Shown here one piece after another: positions 21,401-30,043 of a stretch of DNA of 30,043 nucleotides. A program made the position numbers and the translations under genes. Within the stretch, counting starts at the first letter, position 1, and every line of letters begins with the position of its first letter. The notes beneath the pieces were generated by a model. That model had not been told where the DNA came from. It worked only from the letters and a program-made list of their open reading frames with translations, and did not search any database. Source of the stretch: Bifiguratus adelaidae (Eukaryota; Mucoromycota; Endogonomycetes; Endogonales); assembly GCA_002261195.1 (NCBI GenBank), contig MVBO01000165.1, positions 1-30,043 on the forward strand, read 5' to 3'.

Positions 21401-23758
21401 GTCTTTTTGCAGATCGATAATCTCATGTCGCTCGCACCTCAGCAATTGAAGCAGTTGCAGGCTGATATTGATGGTTTGCAAGGTCAAGAAGACATATTGC
21501 GCGAGCGAAAAGTGGATTGGGATCGCCTGATTCGTTTGAGGGATACGGAAATCCCTGCCTTGCAAATAGACGTGGAATCTCTGCACAGGGAGCTTCAGAA
21601 TGCTGAAAACAATCTAAAGAAGGTATGACGCTGCATTGGGAATTGTCCTTGTTCTCCTCCTCAAGCTTTCTTCTGTCTTAGAACGAAGAAGAAGCACACA
21701 ATTTAAGCGATCAGTTGACGCGGTTGACATCATTGACAACGAATGCCAGCAGCATAGCACATTTGGTCGACGACATGAGAACCATTGATAGAGATATCAA
21801 GGAAATGGCTGCTGAAGCATCTGATGGCATAGGGCTTGACTTGGACGCTTATAATCAAGAGATAGAAAGGTTGAAGTCCGAAAAGTGAGTGTTCGCGTGG
21901 ACGAATGGTTGGCCTTGCGACTTATCGTATCAAAGAGCGGCATTGAGTACGGAGGGTAGGAAACTTCGCGACGAAAACGAGGTGGTTCAAAGGCAATTGG
22001 AGCACGCAAGAGAAAAGCACAAGTCCTTGCAGCAGCAGTACAAGCAACATGAGGATGAAATCAACCAAATTGCCAAGGTGCAGGAGGAGATTGAGGCACA
22101 AAAGCGGACGCAAGTGGATGCGGATAAGCAAATCGAGGTAAGCGATGAGACGATCAGCATGCTTCCTCCTAATTATGCCCACTAAACGCATGCCTTGCAG
22201 ATCGCCGAAAAGGAGTCTCGCGGGTTAAAGCAGCAACTTTCATCGCTTACCGAGGAGAAGGCGGAAATTTTGTCTCGTTTGACGAGCGAACAGGACAACT
22301 TCGCAGCCGAAGTCGATGCCATTGCACAGGCCAGGCGAACGTACGAAATAAGGGAAAATGACATCAACAGGTAATTTGCACTCTGACTTTAAGCACGCCA
22401 TCAACACATAATAACCCTCATGCTAGCTACATATCCGAAGGCAAAGGCCTCCTGTTGGAACGTTCCGTAGCCAAGCTTGAGGATTTAATTGCTAAAATTG
22501 AGAAAGCCGAAACCGAACTCAACCAACACGTTCGGGAACTTGTAAATCATGACAATACTCTTCATGATTTGCAACGACAATTACGAAACATCAAGGACAA
22601 CCTCGAAGCCAGACGTTTTCAGGCCAATGTCCAAGATTGTCGGAAAAAAATTGAGATTAGTAAAAAGAAAATGGCACTCATGAACAAGGAATCCGTAGCT
22701 GCAAAGTTGCAAGAATCCCAGCGTGTGCACAATCAGCTGCAACAGCAGGTATGTCATTTTGAACTTGCGAGGCTTCAATACTTAGTTCACGGTGTTAGCG
22801 CTTTACACTTGCCGGAGAATTGACGGGCTTGGAAAATCAGATCAGAAATTATGAGCAACAGCTTAAAACGGACTTTAAGGACATCGAAGATCGTCATCGG
22901 CAGCAACTGATCAAGCTGAAGGTCAGTCGAGGCATAACGTTGCCTTTTCTTTGTGCTCACATTTTTCCCAACAGACGAGTCAGATGGCGCACGACGATCT
23001 CGAAAGATATTCTAAAGCCTTGCAAGGGTAATTACGCCGTGGTTCACTCGCTTGTTGGTTCTAATGAGATATTTAGCGCCATTATTGCCTACCATACACG
23101 TAAGATGGAAGAGATCAACCGCATCATACAGGAACTATGGGTCAACACGTACCAAGGAAATGGTAAGGATGACAAGCGCAATATTGTAGCCAGCCATTAA
23201 CAGTGTCGCGGGTAGACATCGATCGTATCGAGATTCGCTCAGATGCCGAGGGCAAGACTGCCAGCCAAACACACAACTACAGGGTACGGTTCATGAAAAG
23301 ATTCACGTCGGTGTAGTTACTCACAGCGTCGCCAGGTTGTCATGATCAAGGGTGATACCGTTTTGGACATGCGTGGAAGATGCAGTGCAGGTCAAAAAGT
23401 TCTCGCATCGATCATCATTCGTCTCGCCCTTGCAGAATCGTTCTGCCTGAATTGTGGGATGCTCGCCCTGGATGAACCGACAACCAATCTAGATAGAGCC
23501 AATATCGAGAGTTTAGCAATGAGCTTGGCGGATATCATCAAATCACGCAAAGCTCAGTCAAACTTTCAACTTATCATTATTACCCACGACGAGGAGTTTT
23601 TATCGCTCATTGGCAGATCTGAGTTTTGCGACTATTATTACCGCGTATCTAAAGATCCTTCGCAGAATAGCATTATTGAGAGGTAAGTGCGGCGTCTGCG
23701 ATGACACATACTAAATCACAATGTGCTTCTTTTCAGACAAGCAATCGCAGACGTGTAA
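18471..23758 (+). CDS. RAD50: DNA double-strand break repair ATPase Rad50
   Basis: Rad50 is the ATPase of the Mre11-Rad50-Nbs1/Xrs2 complex, which senses, tethers and processes double-strand breaks and maintains telomeres. Twenty-six exons and 25 introns give 1306 residues, the usual length, with every phase closing. Walker A is GHNGSGKT (34-41), split from TIIECLKY by a GC-AG intron. Further head marks are [15 protein letters not shown] and the ABC signature RCSAGQ (about 1199-1204). Walker B is [12 protein letters not shown] with D1230 and E1231. Long heptad-type coiled coils (about 220-650 and 690-1100) flank the zinc hook, [10 protein letters not shown], a CXXC at Cys679/Cys682. The C-terminus reads DYYYRV then ERQAIADV. 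All catalytic motifs are intact. At exon 18, acceptors 21935 and 21947 both keep frame and differ by four residues. It converges on the TatD gene, stops 62 bp apart. Confidence 0.98.
18594..18652 (+). other. GC-AG intron directly after the RAD50 Walker A motif
   Basis: Exon 1 ends ...GGAAAAACG and the intron begins GCAAGT, the strong consensus for GC donors, ending TTCTCAG. Joining GKT to TIIECLKY is demanded by the family. The only nearby GT (GTGCAT, 5 nt on) puts the next exon out of frame with an immediate stop. Confidence 0.85.
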
Positions 23759-23820
23759 GAGAGATGCTATTGGCATCATTGTATCTACAGTGTATAATAC
23801 AAGATGAGAATGGCAATAGA

Positions 23821-24892
23821 CTAGCGTATCCCGACAAATCGCTCCCAATTTCGAGTCGTCTGCTCCGCCACAGCCCTTTCATCCATCTGTCGACTTTTTG
23901 CCGCTAGTGAACAAATCTCCAACATGGCCTTTTCCAAGCCGTCCGGACGATCATAGTCTGATTCCAGCAAGAGCCTATCTTTGGGTACAGCTGCTATCAG
24001 ATTTTTCAACCTGTCTCCGAGACGGCCGTTAATTGCAACTGAAAACGAAATGTAGACTTGAACGTATTTGTCAGGTAGCGCCAACAAGGATTTCATCATA
24101 TCTGTCGAGCCACCGTACGAATGAACGCAGACACGCAGCGGCTTCCCAAACCATGCAGAATCGTCCATCTTGCGCATGACCTTGATCTTACTCTGTAACA
24201 AACCTAGCAAGGCTCCGTAAGCTTGAACGCAATGTATACTGGCCGCCCGATCCAGTTCGGCCGCCAAATCTAATTGCGCGCCCAGAATGGCCAATTGATG
24301 ATCCATGTCGATAAAAGTCGTCGTTGGTTTCACACCGTGCCAATGCGTTGAACCCAAAGGCAGAAGACGGGCTGATTTATCCAAGCCTACTTCGCCAACC
24401 AACGCATAGGGATAAGACAAGATGTATTCGCGTAATCGGGTGAACCAGACTCTATATGGTGTTGGGGATGGGAGTTGTTTGGCAAACGCATCCACTTCTG
24501 AGGTATCCTTTGATTTGAGGCAAGCTTTGTAGTGCTCAGACGGCTCCTGTTCAAATGACGAAGACTCCGTGGCCACCAGGTGAGCGTACCAAGGGTGAAT
24601 ACCTTTGAAAGCGACAATATCGTGTGAGCGTTAGTAGGAAGTTGAAAGGCAACGTACCATAGCATGGTAGACACTTTGGAACAGAGGTTTTGCTGTTCTT
24701 TTCATTGCCTTGTCCTTCGTGTTCTTGGATGGACCTGACATGGTCCCAATCGTCGAGTTTCGTGCCCATGAGCGCCACATGGCCAACTTTGAGCTTGGGA
24801 ATCTCGCCTAGGCGATCCACAGCGTCGTGTGGATGACAGTGAGCATCGCACAACAAAGGTAACAAGCTCTCTTCTACAATATCCAGACACAT
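23821..24892 (-). CDS. TatD-family metal-dependent hydrolase (Scn1-like)
   Basis: TatD proteins are TIM-barrel metallohydrolases of the amidohydrolase superfamily, with nuclease activity in several members. The fungal subgroup includes fission yeast Scn1, known as a Cut9 interactor. Two exons (24892-24658, 24602-23821) give 338 residues. Metal-binding marks are CDAHCHPHD (His18 and His20), YGIHPWYAH across the splice, YALVGEVGLDK with the metal glutamate, SIHCVQAYG, VCVHSYGGS and LLLESDYDRPDG with the final aspartate. These are the full set expected for an active TatD. The start ATG lies only 12 bp from the divergent Rieske ATG, and no other ATG precedes the first metal motif in this exon, so the 5' UTRs must overlap or a hidden 5' exon exists. 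Substrate is unknown. Confidence 0.9.
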
Positions 24893-24904
24893 GGAGAGAA
24901 GCGC

Positions 24905-25426
24905 ATGTTTGTTCCAACCATCAAATACAAGCGCGTCTCTGAGCAGGGAAGGGAGGTCAGTGTGAAGAATGCGTCCGTAAGATCAGACGATGCGCCATCG
25001 GAGACAACGGCTGCAGTTGCCGAGACTGATGCGAAACCGCTCACTCTACAATCCAATAACTACACGCAACCTGATCCAGTGCCACTAGATCCCGCCACGA
25101 AGGCGAGCATCGCGCTGTTGGAGGAGGTTTCAGAAAGCAGCGCAGACATTGTCAAGGATCCTGACAATCCCTCGGAGCGCATCCTCATTACGCTCTCTGA
25201 CGGCACACAATATACCGCCGACCGATACTGTCCTCACGCAGGCGCCGATTTGGCCTTGCATGCCACCGTCAGCGAAGACGAGTATGGACCCGAGATTGGC
25301 CCGATCCTTGTCTGTCCTTTGCATTATTGGGAGTTTGCGCTGGAACAAGGAGGAAGAGCTGCTGGAGGGTTGATGGGTATTGATGCTTGTCGCGTGAAGA
25401 AAGATTGCAAGGCATTGAATTGGTGA
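24905..25426 (+). CDS. Small Rieske [2Fe-2S] domain protein
   Basis: An intronless 173-residue protein with a C-terminal Rieske-type domain, expected to carry a [2Fe-2S] cluster bound by two Cys and two His. The motifs are YCPHAGADL (Cys109, His111) and ILVCPLHYWEF (Cys137, His140). The 25 residues between His111 and Cys137 exceed the usual 15-17, because of an acidic insert (SEDEYGPEIG). The sequence before it (ERILITLSDGTQYTADRYCP) fits the first beta sheet of the fold. Residues 1-90 are polar and Ala/Ser/Glu-rich, with no membrane segment and no clear targeting peptide, so it is not the cytochrome bc1 Rieske subunit. The domain ends soon after the second motif, shorter than most. No oxygenase domain is present. 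A soluble electron carrier is possible; the partner is unknown. Confidence 0.82.
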   Translation: MFVPTIKYKRVSEQGREVSVKNASVRSDDAPSETTAAVAETDAKPLTLQSNNYTQPDPVPLDPATKASIALLEEVSESSADIVKDPDNPSERILITLSDGTQYTADRYCPHAGADLALHATVSEDEYGPEIGPILVCPLHYWEFALEQGGRAAGGLMGIDACRVKKDCKALNW

Positions 25427-25479
25427 CGGTATATGATACAGCGATCTATGTCTAACATTGTCTAGAGGTATAGAGTGTA

Positions 25480-26361
25480 CTATAGAAAGTTGAGGATGAA
25501 CTCTTTGAACGTTGCGCGTGCTGCCGCATTGGAAGGGACGAAATGACTAGGCAAGTGGATGAGTATGAAGCCTTTCTTGCCTTTGCGCTTTCCCATGGAT
25601 ACTCACCCGCCTTCGTGGAATTTGACAACCGGATCCTTGAAGCAAAGGGTCAGCTTCTCAGATTCCTCGGCGGAAATGAGTGTATCCAGTTTGCCAATGA
25701 TGTGCAGACTGGGTGTCGTGAATTGATCTGCGTAGTAATGGGCATGATCGGATGTTCGCGACTTGAATCCGGAAATGTAGATGCTGAAACGCGGTGGTGG
25801 ATGGCTAATCTTGAGCATTTGATGTTCCAACATGGACATTAACAGAGAAGTCATGACCGCTCCCTGCGAGAAACCGAGGATGCCATCAAAGGGGCCCTAT
25901 CACACCGTATAAACAACAGCGCCCGGATCAGATCCACACCAGCGCTCACCTCGGCCTCAAGAATGTTGCGCACAAACTCGACAGAGTCCTCGAACCCGGT
26001 ATAGTGCTTATCGGGTGACACTTGCCACCAAGCATAAGGTGTCAACTCTATTGGTCGGGTCAGCGCGAGCATGCTGGCTCTTGATCACTTACCTTCCGAT
26101 ACTTCTTGGTTTTCAGCTTCGTCTCGCTCTTCTACGGTCCCAAAGGTCGGCTCTAGCACACGATGTGGCGCTGTCGGGTATACTGTAATGGATGAATACA
26201 CTAGCCCTGATCAACTTCATGCGAGACATCAGCTTACCCAACTCTACCATATCCTTGAAGCTCTTCCTCAACACGGCTGTCTTCTTGTAAAAGACGGTGC
26301 CGTTCTGTACATATCCATGCAAACAAAGGATCCGCAACTTGTGAACACCGTTGACAGCCAT
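25480..26361 (-). CDS. FSH1-family serine hydrolase
   Basis: FSH1-type proteins are small alpha/beta hydrolases related to human OVCA2, acting on esters or acyl chains. Five exons (26361-26238, 26182-26093, 26047-25950, 25896-25607, 25546-25480) give 222 residues, the family size. Marks are RILCLHGYVQNGTVF at the N-terminus, ELVYPTAPHRV, YAWWQVS, the nucleophile elbow GILGFSQGAVM (Ser114), SLHIIGKLDTLISAE with the acid, and FHEGGHFVPS with the catalytic His (His202) across the last splice. The ATG at 26361 is the first in frame and gives the usual start. It begins 4 nt after the stop of the lipase gene on the same strand, so both may share one transcript. It converges on the Rieske gene with stops 53 bp apart. 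Confidence 0.92.
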
Positions 26362-26365
26362 AATA

Positions 26366-27459
26366 TTATTGCGCGCTCTTTGCTCTCTCTTCAATCCACT
26401 GGATATAGTCTGCAATCACACCCTCTCTATCAGGCACAGGCTCATTGTGTAGCTCATGATAGTAGCCTTCATAGGTCTTGAAGGTCTTTTGATCACCGGG
26501 CAACATGTCATAGAACTGTTTGGAGCCAGAGTAATTGGTGACCTTGTCTCCTGTGCCGTGGGCAATGTAGATGGGACAGGATACAATCTTGGAGGGCACA
26601 TCTGGTTTGATAAGGTGGATTCCTTGAAAATATAGATCCCGAGCTGTTTTTGGATACGAATGAGCGGTACTCTGTGGATAAATATGTGAAAAGACTTACC
26701 CAGGCTAAGGGCGGCAATGGGATGCACAAGAGGATCAGCCTCGTACTTGCGGACCTCCTCCAGGTCGCGCGAAATGTACTTAGCAGGCACTTCAATCTTG
26801 TAGGGTATGCTTGGTAGGAGAGCAGATAGACCACGCAGAACGAGAACCACTGGTGCCGGCGGTGCAATAGGAGTTGTGATGGCAGCCGCGGACGAAATGA
26901 CACCCGAGAGCAACTTGAGAGATGGATAGTCCGTTGGGGAAGATGTTGCATAGTTCAAAACCTCCATGCCACCCTATCAGATTCGGTTAGCGTCTGCTCA
27001 TGCTGTATTGGATCAATGTAACGTACCATACTATGTCCCATGAGAACTAATGGCACACCTTCCTTCTTGTGCTTGCTCAGAGCCTCGTCAATGTCTTGCA
27101 ACATTTTCTGGAAACTAAGTAGGTCGCTCGGTCAGCAGAGCTGCGTGGGACTGCAAGCAAAACCCGTACCTTCCATGTTGCCCGAGCGCTTTGGCCTTCT
27201 TTCCGGTTTCCCCGAACCCGCGTTGATCCCAGGCGTAAACTTCGATCCCTTTTTGTGAGAAAGCAGTAAAGACATGCTCATACCGATCGATATGTTCACC
27301 TAAGCCGTGCACAAAGCTACACCAGTTAATGGCCTTGAAAACCTCTCGAACCGAGAATACTCACACTACAGTTGCGATGGGGGCAGAAGTGGTACTCCAG
27401 AAGCGAGAATAAAGTTCTTGACCGTCCGAGGTCTTGACCCAAGCTACTGTTCCTGTCAT
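26366..27459 (-). CDS. Monoacylglycerol lipase (serine alpha/beta hydrolase)
   Basis: This is a lipase of the monoglyceride lipase family (yeast Yju3, human MGLL), which releases fatty acid and glycerol from monoacylglycerols at lipid droplets or membranes. Five exons (27459-27365, 27316-27170, 27114-27027, 26973-26700, 26643-26366) give 293 residues, a normal length. Marks are VFVHGLGEHIDRYEHVF, YAWDQRGFGETGK, the nucleophile elbow LMGHSMGGMEVLNY (Ser109, split by an intron after Met110), IAHGTGDKVT with the acid, and YYHELHNEP with the catalytic His. The start ATG gives MTGTVAWVKTSDGQELY, typical of the family. A telomere-like repeat lies 51-67 bp upstream. FSH1 follows 4 nt after the stop. 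Confidence 0.93.
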
Positions 27460-28599
27460 GAGAGCAATGTCAGCGTCAATGTCTACAGCATGTGAACATC
27501 GATCATTGACCCTAACCCTAACCCTATTGATGAACAATGGTTGGGTTGTTGCTTAAGGCTTTGTGCTGATGCTCTATCGTGGTCGCCAATGGATTTGCCA
27601 TGTACAGTAAGTGGTGAGGTGAGTACCTTGTGGTCGACTACTTGCTTATAGGGGTCTCTATTGGATTGTCTTGCAATTGTGGTCACCAATACCTTCGAAT
27701 TGTAGCCACTAGTTAGTTCCTGAATGATTTGAATGCCCCACTGTACCCATCTGCTATAATTCTGATGTCTGTTGCAAGCATCTTCGAACTCAAAATATGC
27801 TCGTCAAAGTGACTCAATGTGTGTCATCTCCGAGTATCTCGCCTTTGCATCCTGTACTCACAGAATCGTTATCCCTCGTAAAGCTTGCTCTAAGATCATG
27901 AGAAGGTTGAATTCGAATTGCCCAGGAAACAAACATGCCGCGTCTGAAGGAGCGAGCCGAATTGACTTTCCATGGATGCAATCGTCGCTGAATCGAGAAT
28001 CGGCCTTCAATTCAGAAAATTCCTATGAGCAGAGCGAGTATCCGTTCTCAAGCAGCAATTAATGCGATGAGGCCAACGTATGGGATTGCCTTCGGAATGG
28101 CAAGACATGGAGCGCGTTTCAGTATCTGAGATTGCGCTCGGTTCTACCCTTACTTTTTGTATGCACAACTAGTTGCGAAATTTCAAGCAGGGTATGGTTC
28201 CCCGGACGATGTCATGGCGGCAATATTGTCTCGCTCTGCAACCGATAGCTGCTGGTTTATCTGAGCGGAATGTCACAAAAGTTGCGCCGAGCGAATAACC
28301 CTATAATTCAAATTAGAGTGCTGAACTAAGAGGTACTACGTGAATTTGCATCACAATCGAACTCGAAGGAAGACGTGCTCGTAGACTACCTCAAGGATCG
28401 CCCTAATGGGCAATATCAAGGCCTATAAAGAACAATCACCACTGCATTAGTTGTCTAGGCGCACTGAATGGCGCCAGTGCAATTGATATCCATTCCTTGA
28501 AAGCATCCCATTGAGTCCATCTTTTGCAGCGCACTTCTGCGCACGTGACCAATTTTCCTTTAAGGTCTTTCGCGCTCTTTTGCCACTCAAACGCTAGAC
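27460..28599. promoter_or_regulatory. Divergent region between the lipase gene and CIA2
   Basis: At 1.14 kb this is the longest gene-free stretch in the window. It holds a telomere-like repeat near the lipase start (27510-27526). Open frames at 27772-28062 (plus) and 27483-27689 (minus) show no family resemblance. I see no RNA gene or transposon ends. Confidence 0.5.
27510..27526. repeat. Interstitial telomere-like repeat, CCCTAA x 2.8
   Basis: CCCTAACCCTAACCCTA, which is TTAGGG repeats on the minus (lipase) strand, 51-67 bp upstream of the lipase ATG. TTAGGG is the telomere unit of many fungi. Unique genes flank it on both sides, so it is internal. Confidence 0.9.
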
Positions 28600-29146
28600 A
28601 TGGTGCAGACACTTATTAACGCGAACCCCACAGTGTATAGCACTTCCATTGTGCACAGGGAGACTACTGGTAAAGAACTTACCGAGGATGTTGCCGATCC
28701 TTTTGACGCTGAGGAAATCTTTGGTAAGCATGGCCGGCAGAACTGGCAACTTTATGCTGACGCTCGGAACAGACCTCATTCGATCTATTTCGGATCCCGA
28801 GCATCCGTTGACACTGGAGCAACTCAATGTCACTCAATGCGAGCATATTACGGTGGACGACGCAAACTCACTGGTCAAAATTGAGTTTACGCCGACTATA
28901 CCTCACTGCTCGATGGCCACCTTGATTGGGTTGTGTATCCGGGTCCGACTGCTCCGTGCACTTCCCGATCGCTTCAAGGTCGATATCAATGTTCGTAAAG
29001 GCACACATCAGAGCGAAAATGCGGTCAATAAGCAATTGAATGACAAGGAACGAGTTGCTGCTGCTCTGGAGAATAGCCATCTTCTTGATGTTGTCAACCA
29101 ATGTTTGGCCACAGCTGGACAGCGGGGTGAGGTTGCAGCTCACTAA
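28600..29146 (+). CDS. CIA2: Cytosolic Fe-S cluster assembly factor Cia2 (MIP18 family)
   Basis: Cia2 (human CIAO2B/FAM96B) is part of the CIA targeting complex with Cia1 and Met18/MMS19, which delivers Fe-S clusters to cytosolic and nuclear apoproteins such as DNA polymerases and helicases. Two exons (28600-28723, 28773-29146) give 165 residues. Marks are [20 protein letters not shown] across the splice, PLTLEQLNV, the hyper-reactive Cys in [11 protein letters not shown] (Cys87), [20 protein letters not shown], and [12 protein letters not shown]. The intron is 49 nt. It converges on the S9A peptidase gene with stops 66 bp apart. Family and role are well established; all hallmarks are intact. 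Confidence 0.96.
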
Positions 29147-29212
29147 TTGTATAAAACATTTATATGCAAGGTTTGCTTTGTTACATTATAGTTGTACAAT
29201 AGAAATCGACGC

Positions 29213-30043
29213 CTATCCTTGCACCCTACTGATGAGGAATGCCAACTCTTTGGCGCTTTCTTTTAGCCGGCCATCCTGATCTGATCCGGATCCAAAATGG
29301 CCAAAGTTTTCGTCTATATGAGCCAGCAGTACCGGCTTATTGGTATCATTCGGCTGCCCGTTATCGTATATGACACTGAGGTGCTCCCTGGTTCGCGCGA
29401 CGTATTTTAGAATTTGCCAATAATTGACCCGTTGATCTTTGACGGCACCGGAAAGTAGGATGGATGGCGCTGTGGCAGTAGGTAATTGATCGACGGTAGG
29501 TATAATGTCATAGGGAGCGTAACTTGCCATGTAGTCGTACGCAGCGGCGTCCATCTGCGGATTGCCCCATTCGAGATATTCCACTTGGGTTAATGGGAGC
29601 GTCGGATCCAACATGGCCGATAACGGGTCTATGAATGGAACACGCAGAACAAGTGCTCGAAAAAGATCTGACATTTTGGTGCTCAGCAAAACTGTATCGT
29701 GGACGGATGGAGTACCTACCTGGGCGCATGCAACCGGAAGCTCCCACAAGCAATCCTCCAGCACTTGTTCCCATTGCACTCAGGTACCTCGGCGAAGTGA
29801 GTCCAGTCTTCACAAGCCATTCCGCCACGCTGATGAAATCCGTCATGCTCGTCTTCTTCTTTAGTAATTTGCCGCCATTATACCAACGTCGTCCCAACTC
29901 CGAACCACCTCTTACATGTGGCAGCGCAATGATCCACCCGCGTTCGAGCAAAGGAAAATTTTCGACACGAAAGTCAACCTCAGTGGGGACTCCGTAGGCG
30001 CCATAAGAGCGCATCAATACAGGATTCCTATCAAAGCGTTTAA
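29213..30043 (-). CDS. S9A prolyl oligopeptidase-family serine peptidase, C-terminal part (runs off right edge)
   Basis: This is the catalytic alpha/beta-hydrolase end of an S9A peptidase of the oligopeptidase B / PREPL type, which cuts small peptides in the cytosol. Exon 29720 to beyond 30043 joins exon 29667-29213 through a 52-nt intron (29668-29719). Marks are FDRNPVLMRSYGAYGVP at the edge, IIALPHVRGGSELGRRWY, the nucleophile motif AMGTSAGGLLVGA, RALVLRVPFIDPLSAM, EWGNPQMD, AVKDQRVNYWQ with the catalytic Asp, and NFGHFGSG with the His. The triad is complete. The N-terminal beta-propeller and start lie beyond the window. RGGSELG with EWGNP favours the oligopeptidase B branch over classic prolyl oligopeptidase, so basic-residue specificity is likely but unproven. 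Confidence 0.9.

Noticed and set aside
26359-26415. A single lipase-FSH1 fusion protein
   Set aside because: The lipase frame ends in TAA and FSH1 lies in another frame; both ends look native and I see no intron that would bridge them in frame.
27772-28062. Plus-strand 96-codon frame in the lipase/CIA2 gap
   Set aside because: It has a non-ATG start, no splice partners and no recognisable motif; chance is likely.
28333-28428. 32-codon open stretch (DVLVDYLKDRPNG...) as a possible gene or transposon remnant
   Set aside because: Too short, with a stop just upstream and no matching neighbour exon; composition alone is not evidence.

Overview
The window is about 30 kb of gene-dense nuclear DNA from a fungus. 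It carries 16 recognisable protein-coding genes, two of them cut by the window edges. Nearly all are split by many short introns of roughly 35-80 nt with GTAAGT-like donors. Reconstructed proteins are typical eukaryotic housekeeping families. The intron density (25 introns in RAD50, 13 in TBCK, 12 in GPI1), TTAGGG-type telomere-like repeats and a Tom22 tail resembling basidiomycete Tom22 suggest a basidiomycete. I cannot name a class or species. I see no transposon, CRISPR array, rRNA, tRNA or secondary-metabolite cluster.

Layout, left to right: a GH5 steryl/ceramide beta-glucosidase (partial, -); heterotrimeric G-protein beta subunit (-); MCM-binding protein MCMBP (+); mitochondrial import receptor Tom22 (+); GPI-anchor GlcNAc-transferase subunit Gpi1/PIG-Q (-); ribosomal protein eL33 (+), divergent from GPI1; TBCK, a pseudokinase-TBC-rhodanese protein (+); an unrecognised 575-residue protein with an RRM-like segment (-); an F-box protein (-); RAD50 (+); a TatD-type metal hydrolase (-); a small Rieske [2Fe-2S] protein (+); an FSH1-type serine hydrolase (-); a monoacylglycerol lipase (-); CIA2, the cytosolic Fe-S targeting factor (+); and an S9A prolyl-oligopeptidase-family peptidase (partial, -).

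The genes do not form one pathway, but the packing is extreme. Convergent pairs have stop codons only about 50-170 bp apart (RAD50/TatD 62, Rieske/FSH1 53, CIA2/S9A 66). TatD and Rieske face away from each other with start codons 12 bp apart. The lipase and FSH1 genes are tandem with 4 nt between the stop of one and the start of the next, as in a bicistronic message. MCMBP and RAD50, both genome-maintenance genes, have MBF/E2F-like ACGCG elements just upstream of their starts.

The best leads are the 4-nt lipase/FSH1 junction, the 12-bp TatD/Rieske head-to-head pair, a 10-nt microexon coding part of the TBCK catalytic motif, GC-AG introns (one splitting RAD50 directly after Walker A), two strong stem-loops in the long first intron of the eL33 gene, and telomere-like repeats about 50 bp upstream of two start codons. 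Exon structures were built by hand from splice consensus, reading frame and remembered family conservation. For G-beta, MCMBP, Tom22, GPI1, eL33, TBCK, the RRM gene, RAD50, TatD, FSH1, lipase and CIA2 the exon phases close exactly.
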